A stretch of 23,115 nucleotides of DNA from IMG/VR virus record IMGVR_UViG_3300035180_001115, positions 1-23,115 of that record. One strand, written 5' to 3'. The first letter of the stretch is position 1. Each line of letters starts with the position of its first letter. The notes beneath the pieces are model-generated. The model did not search any database. It saw nothing but the letters and a program-made list of their open reading frames with translations, and was not told where the DNA came from. Made by a program: the position numbers and the translations under genes. This document shows positions 19,870-23,115 of the stretch, in pieces. This stretch comes from a virus.

Positions 19870-20331
19870 TTACGCCCCCATGATCACGGCCTTGTCCGTG
19901 GACACGATCCAGGCCCGCTGACTCTCCCAGGTTGTGTCAGGGGTCAGCCCGGCCTTGGCGAGGTTGGCGCGGTAGAGCATCGCGTAGTTCTCGGCGGGCA
20001 CGATGAGGGCCTGGAGCCCCGTGGCCGCGATCCCCGCCGTCGTCCATGCGGCGATGGCATCCGCCTCAGCACAGGTCGGGTTCGCCTTAATGTAGTCCAC
20101 ACTCGCGGACTTCGCGGCGAACCGCTCCTGCCGCAAAAGTTGGTCCACATTGGAGAACTCTCCGATGGAGTCGAGCCCCTGGAGGGACGCCACAACCGGC
20201 GCTTTCTCCGCGGCATTGGCAACCTGGAGTTGATCAATGGCGACGACACACTGGCCTGCTAGGGCTCTGGCCTGGGCGAGCGCGATTTCCTTCCCGTTGA
20301 GAAAAGCGAGGGTTTGAAGGGCGTCGGCCAT
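19870..20331 (-). CDS. Hypothetical protein of the tail operon
   Basis: This 153-residue, Ala-rich, mostly helical protein (MADALQTLAFLNGKEIALAQ, IAAWTTAGIAATGLQALIVP, TWESQRAWIVSTDKAVIMGA) has no recognised domain. GGAG lies 6 nt before the ATG. It follows the tail fibre gene and could be a fibre chaperone or virion accessory protein. Single stop then GTG links it tightly to the peptidase-like gene. Confidence 0.65.
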   Translation of the reverse strand: MADALQTLAFLNGKEIALAQARALAGQCVVAIDQLQVANAAEKAPVVASLQGLDSIGEFSNVDQLLRQERFAAKSASVDYIKANPTCAEADAIAAWTTAGIAATGLQALIVPAENYAMLYRANLAKAGLTPDTTWESQRAWIVSTDKAVIMGA

Positions 20332-20340
20332 GGGAGGCTC

Positions 20341-20406
20341 CTAGTGAGTGAAGTGGGAAAACGGAGTGGGGCAGACTGGTGGTGATTCGGGTTTGATCTG
20401 GGCCAT
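20341..20406 (-). CDS. 21-aa ORF between tail fibre and 153-aa gene
   Basis: The frame starts MAQIKPESPPVCPTPFSHFT and ends H. AGGAGG lies exactly 6 nt before the ATG, an ideal SD, and the stop TAG is part of the SD (TAGGAG) of the next gene. It fills an otherwise empty 100-nt gap. It may be a real micro-protein or only a translation relay. Confidence 0.5.
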   Translation of the reverse strand: MAQIKPESPPVCPTPFSHFTH

Positions 20407-20433
20407 GATGGGCCTCCTTTTGGTTGTGTTGAC

Positions 20434-23115
20434 CTACCAGGAAAGAATTAGTATTCCGTCGCCCCCACTCATGCCGGAAGTATTCGCCGCATTGCGTCCT
20501 CCACCGCCTCCTATTCCTGGAGCAGACCCTCTGGAAGTATAGAGATCTCCACCCTGGCCGTAGCCGCTAGATCCGCCCATGGAAGACGCGAAACCATTAC
20601 CGGCTGGACCCGCCAGGTAATTGTCTCCCTCTTGCCCCCCACCCGTTCCAAGCAAAGAAGTGGTGAAGATAATGCCCGACACAGGTTTGGGAAGCCACCC
20701 AGATTGAGGCGTTCCGCCCCAGTCGAGATTGTTCCCGTTCACTTGGTTCGGGCCACCTCCGCTCCCGCCATAAGCCTTCCCCGAGGAAATACCGCCACCT
20801 GCGCCGCCACAGGCGAGAAAACCGCCGAATGTGGTGTTCCCTCCACTTGTCGCAGACCCATTCGTGGTGGCATTCCGGAATGCTCCTCCAGAACCAACGG
20901 AGTATGAGTAGCTGTTCCCAGGAGTCACATCCATGGAGAACATTAGTGAGCCGCCACCCTGACCGCCACCCATACAGGTCGAGGATGCCCATGCGCAGCC
21001 TCCACCACCGCCCACCATCAGCACGTTCAGTCGCTTGATCCCCGGCGGGCAAACCCAAGTTCCGCTTGTCCCAGCGGCAAAGGTCTTGGTGCCGCCGTTT
21101 ACCAGCCGCCCGAGCGCCATGTCCCCGACATAATAGCCGCCGATTGAGACGCCGATACCGAACTCAGCCTGGACGGTGACGGCCCTCTGAACACCAGAAG
21201 CGTTGTTTGAGGTCATGTCTCCGTTGTAGCAGTTCGCGGTAAACCCGTTTGCGCTGATCCTGAACCCGCTGGGCGCCGCGCCTGTGTTAGGCGCAATGGC
21301 CCCCATCTGGTACCCGCTCGCGTCCGAACCGCTCCGCATGTCCAGCGAGTAGAGCAGCGGCACCCGCTCCACCAGGGCCTGGAGCGTTCCGTCCACGATC
21401 AAATCACCCGTTATTTGTTCTTCGAGGGTCAATCCCGATAGATAGACATTCCCAACAGTCCCACCATAATTCAGAAGGGCAACCATCCGCGCCGTTTTTG
21501 CATTGGCTGGGATCGCTAAGTCACAGCCGGGCCCAAGCGTCCCTGTATAGCGTGTCCAGTTGTTTGCCGGTGGTGCGACGCCTATGATACCTAAATAGAA
21601 GTAAGTGCCATTTCCGGTGATGTTGACACCATCGGAGTCCAAAAGCTGTAATCCAAGGTAGCAGACGCCGTTTGCAGCCGGGTCGCGGTCAAGCCACCCG
21701 GCCAAGCGATACTTTTTCCTGTAGTCAATAGGGATGTAGTCTTTGGAAATGATCGAAACACTAGTGTCTGTGACAGCCACCGTACCCCCCACTGGGGCCG
21801 AAGAATTAGGCAGTACAACCCAGGTGCCGTCAGTTACAGTCCAAAACGATGGGTCTAGGAAAGTGGGATCGAGATTGAGCCGGGTGCCCATACCGCCGAT
21901 AACCAACTGGCTCGCAAACAATTGCCCAAAGAGCCCCGTCGTCGCCACCAGCACATCGGTCCATGCCGTGCCCGCTGGGTTGACCTGCACCGTGCGTGAG
22001 TCCGTGGTGATCGCATAGTAGCCTGGAGGGTAGGCCGGATCGGGCAGGGCGGGCTTCGACCCATAGGCCCACCCGACCTGATGCGGCTGGGAAGCGAGTT
22101 GCGCGGCGTTTGCCTTGTTCGTGGCATCCGTCGCCGCCGTGCTAATCGCGTTCTGCGCCGTGCCCACCGCGATGGCGTTCCGCAGATCGGCGGCGGCATT
22201 CTTCACGGCGGCCCACTTCGGGTTCCACAGGGCCACACGGTTGCCGGTGCCGAGTGATGTGGTGCCGCTTAGGGAGTTCCAGGCCGTGGGGCTGGTGAGC
22301 GTGCCCAGGTAGGACATCAGCGCGGAATAGGCCGCGTCATAGGTGGAGTGGTCTACGCTGTAGGAATTGGCCTTCGCCACGAGGTCCGCGTTCTCGCTCG
22401 TGATCGCGTTGTAATCCAGGATGATCTGCGGCTTTTCGCCCGTGGTCAGGGTGTCGGGGTCATTGATGGTGTTGACGCCGGTTTGGGCGCTGCTGGCGGC
22501 GGTTTGGGCTGCGTCCACTTCAGTGACATCGAACCACCGGAAACCTTGGATCTCCCAGTAGCCAGTGGTCCCGGCATAATTTCCTAGGTACTCTGGCTGG
22601 ACGAACTTCACACCAGATTGGAAGTCCGAGCCCTGCCATGTGTGCTCGTAAAAGACCCATCCAGTATGTGCGGCGACGCCAGATGGATAATACGGTGACC
22701 TACCGATATTGGTTGCGCAGGGGGTGCCTGCACTATCAAGAAACTGTCGCAAGTCGAAGAAGAGGACGCCATCTGTCCCAGCTGCCGCTCGCGCCCAGAA
22801 CCGAGTCTTGTATTTGCGCGATGTATCCACAGGGTGATAGACGCCATCATTGGCGGAGGCTTGCACGGCCATGCGAAGTGCAGTGGCGCCCTCCATCCCA
22901 TCTGAGATTGTGACTACCGTTTGCCCTGCCAAATTGGGCCATAGCTCGATGGGGCGAGAGAGTGACCCGGAACCCTGAGCCGCATCCACCAGAGACTTCG
23001 CCTTCGCATAGATGGCATTGAGCAGGGCCTGCCGAGTGGAGTACACATCGGCAAACTTCTGCCTGAAGATGGTTCCCACGATGACCACATCGGAGCCTGG
23101 AATGTCATTCCAGCC
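20434..23115 (-). CDS. Tail tip / fibre protein with Gly-rich C-terminus (partial, N-terminus beyond right edge)
   Basis: The frame is open to the right edge (893 residues visible, beginning GWNDIPGSDVVIVGTI), so the GTG at 23088 is not the true start. The N-terminal visible part resembles the C-terminal half of gpJ-like central tail tip proteins, with helical spacer (TAASSAQTGVNTIN, AISTAATDATNKANAAQLAS) and carbohydrate-binding-like beta domains. The C-terminal ~220 residues begin GTKTFAAGTSGTWVCPPGIK and form a Gly-rich domain (LMVGGGGGCAW, GGAGGGISSGKAYGGSGGG) like phage adhesins with polyglycine sandwich tips. This is the likely receptor-binding region. Confidence 0.85.
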   Translation of the reverse strand, partial: GWNDIPGSDVVIVGTIFRQKFADVYSTRQALLNAIYAKAKSLVDAAQGSGSLSRPIELWPNLAGQTVVTISDGMEGATALRMAVQASANDGVYHPVDTSRKYKTRFWARAAAGTDGVLFFDLRQFLDSAGTPCATNIGRSPYYPSGVAAHTGWVFYEHTWQGSDFQSGVKFVQPEYLGNYAGTTGYWEIQGFRWFDVTEVDAAQTAASSAQTGVNTINDPDTLTTGEKPQIILDYNAITSENADLVAKANSYSVDHSTYDAAYSALMSYLGTLTSPTAWNSLSGTTSLGTGNRVALWNPKWAAVKNAAADLRNAIAVGTAQNAISTAATDATNKANAAQLASQPHQVGWAYGSKPALPDPAYPPGYYAITTDSRTVQVNPAGTAWTDVLVATTGLFGQLFASQLVIGGMGTRLNLDPTFLDPSFWTVTDGTWVVLPNSSAPVGGTVAVTDTSVSIISKDYIPIDYRKKYRLAGWLDRDPAANGVCYLGLQLLDSDGVNITGNGTYFYLGIIGVAPPANNWTRYTGTLGPGCDLAIPANAKTARMVALLNYGGTVGNVYLSGLTLEEQITGDLIVDGTLQALVERVPLLYSLDMRSGSDASGYQMGAIAPNTGAAPSGFRISANGFTANCYNGDMTSNNASGVQRAVTVQAEFGIGVSIGGYYVGDMALGRLVNGGTKTFAAGTSGTWVCPPGIKRLNVLMVGGGGGCAWASSTCMGGGQGGGSLMFSMDVTPGNSYSYSVGSGGAFRNATTNGSATSGGNTTFGGFLACGGAGGGISSGKAYGGSGGGPNQVNGNNLDWGGTPQSGWLPKPVSGIIFTTSLLGTGGGQEGDNYLAGPAGNGFASSMGGSSGYGQGGDLYTSRGSAPGIGGGGGRNAANTSGMSGGDGILILSW

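Noticed and set aside
20434-21060. Diversity-generating retroelement target in the fibre C-terminus
   Set aside because: No reverse transcriptase or template repeat is seen in the window, and the Gly-rich tip lacks a typical variable-repeat end.

Overview
The window is part of a temperate tailed phage genome (siphovirus-like gene content). It is GC-rich and very compact, with most genes joined by 4-nt ATGA or TGATG overlaps. A lipoprotein signal, a spanin-like lysis protein and an encoded-CCA tRNA fragment point to a Gram-negative, high-GC host. I cannot name the host; an Acidobacteriota or proteobacterial host would both fit.

Layout. Positions 1-10695 are one leftward (minus) lytic operon, read from right to left: Cro-like HTH regulator (10468-10695), CII/CP76-like regulator (9848-10348), 12-aa leader ORF, AEP primase/VirE-type helicase (7489-9786), a 270-bp array of TGACCAACC repeats that looks like a replication origin, VRR-NUC nuclease, small and large terminase, an HTH protein, a lysis cassette (GH108 endolysin, holin, spanin-like protein, one-TM coiled-coil protein), DUF4055 portal, Mu F/SPP1 gp7 minor head protein and the start of a scaffold gene cut by the left edge. 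Positions 10777-11881 are a short rightward unit: CI-like repressor, a 72-aa protein, a lipoprotein and a terminator; it looks like the lysogeny and conversion unit. Positions 12002-19260 are a long rightward early operon: proline-rich leader ORF, pentapeptide-repeat protein, Gp157, Sak4-like ATPase, SSB, a DUF4406/deoxyribosyltransferase-like protein, a run of small proteins, a candidate excisionase and a tyrosine integrase.

Directly after the integrase lies a 3' tRNA-Thr(CGT) fragment with a terminator (19334-19422), the attachment site. Beyond it, leftward tail genes converge on it: a Gly-rich tail tip/fibre protein entering from the right edge, a 21-aa ORF, a 153-aa unknown and a permuted NlpC/P60-like protein. 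In an integrated prophage the integrase end and the tail end should sit at opposite ends. Finding them on both sides of one att fragment suggests attP in a circular or unintegrated genome. On a circle, the leftward operon would run on from the left edge of the window, through unseen capsid and tail genes, to the tail genes at the right edge.

How it fits together. The operator TTTGCA-N6-ATGCAA occurs in the -35/-10 spacer of the cro promoter and again, with the same 6-6-6 geometry, upstream of the rightward early operon. One repressor could therefore silence both lytic operons. The most unusual features are the inverted iteron clusters inside an open reading frame, the shared-operator regulon, a probable CTG start for the large terminase, a lysis cassette between terminase and portal, attC-like gene ends in the small-gene cluster, and a pentapeptide gene framed by 15-bp direct repeats next to a broken reading frame.
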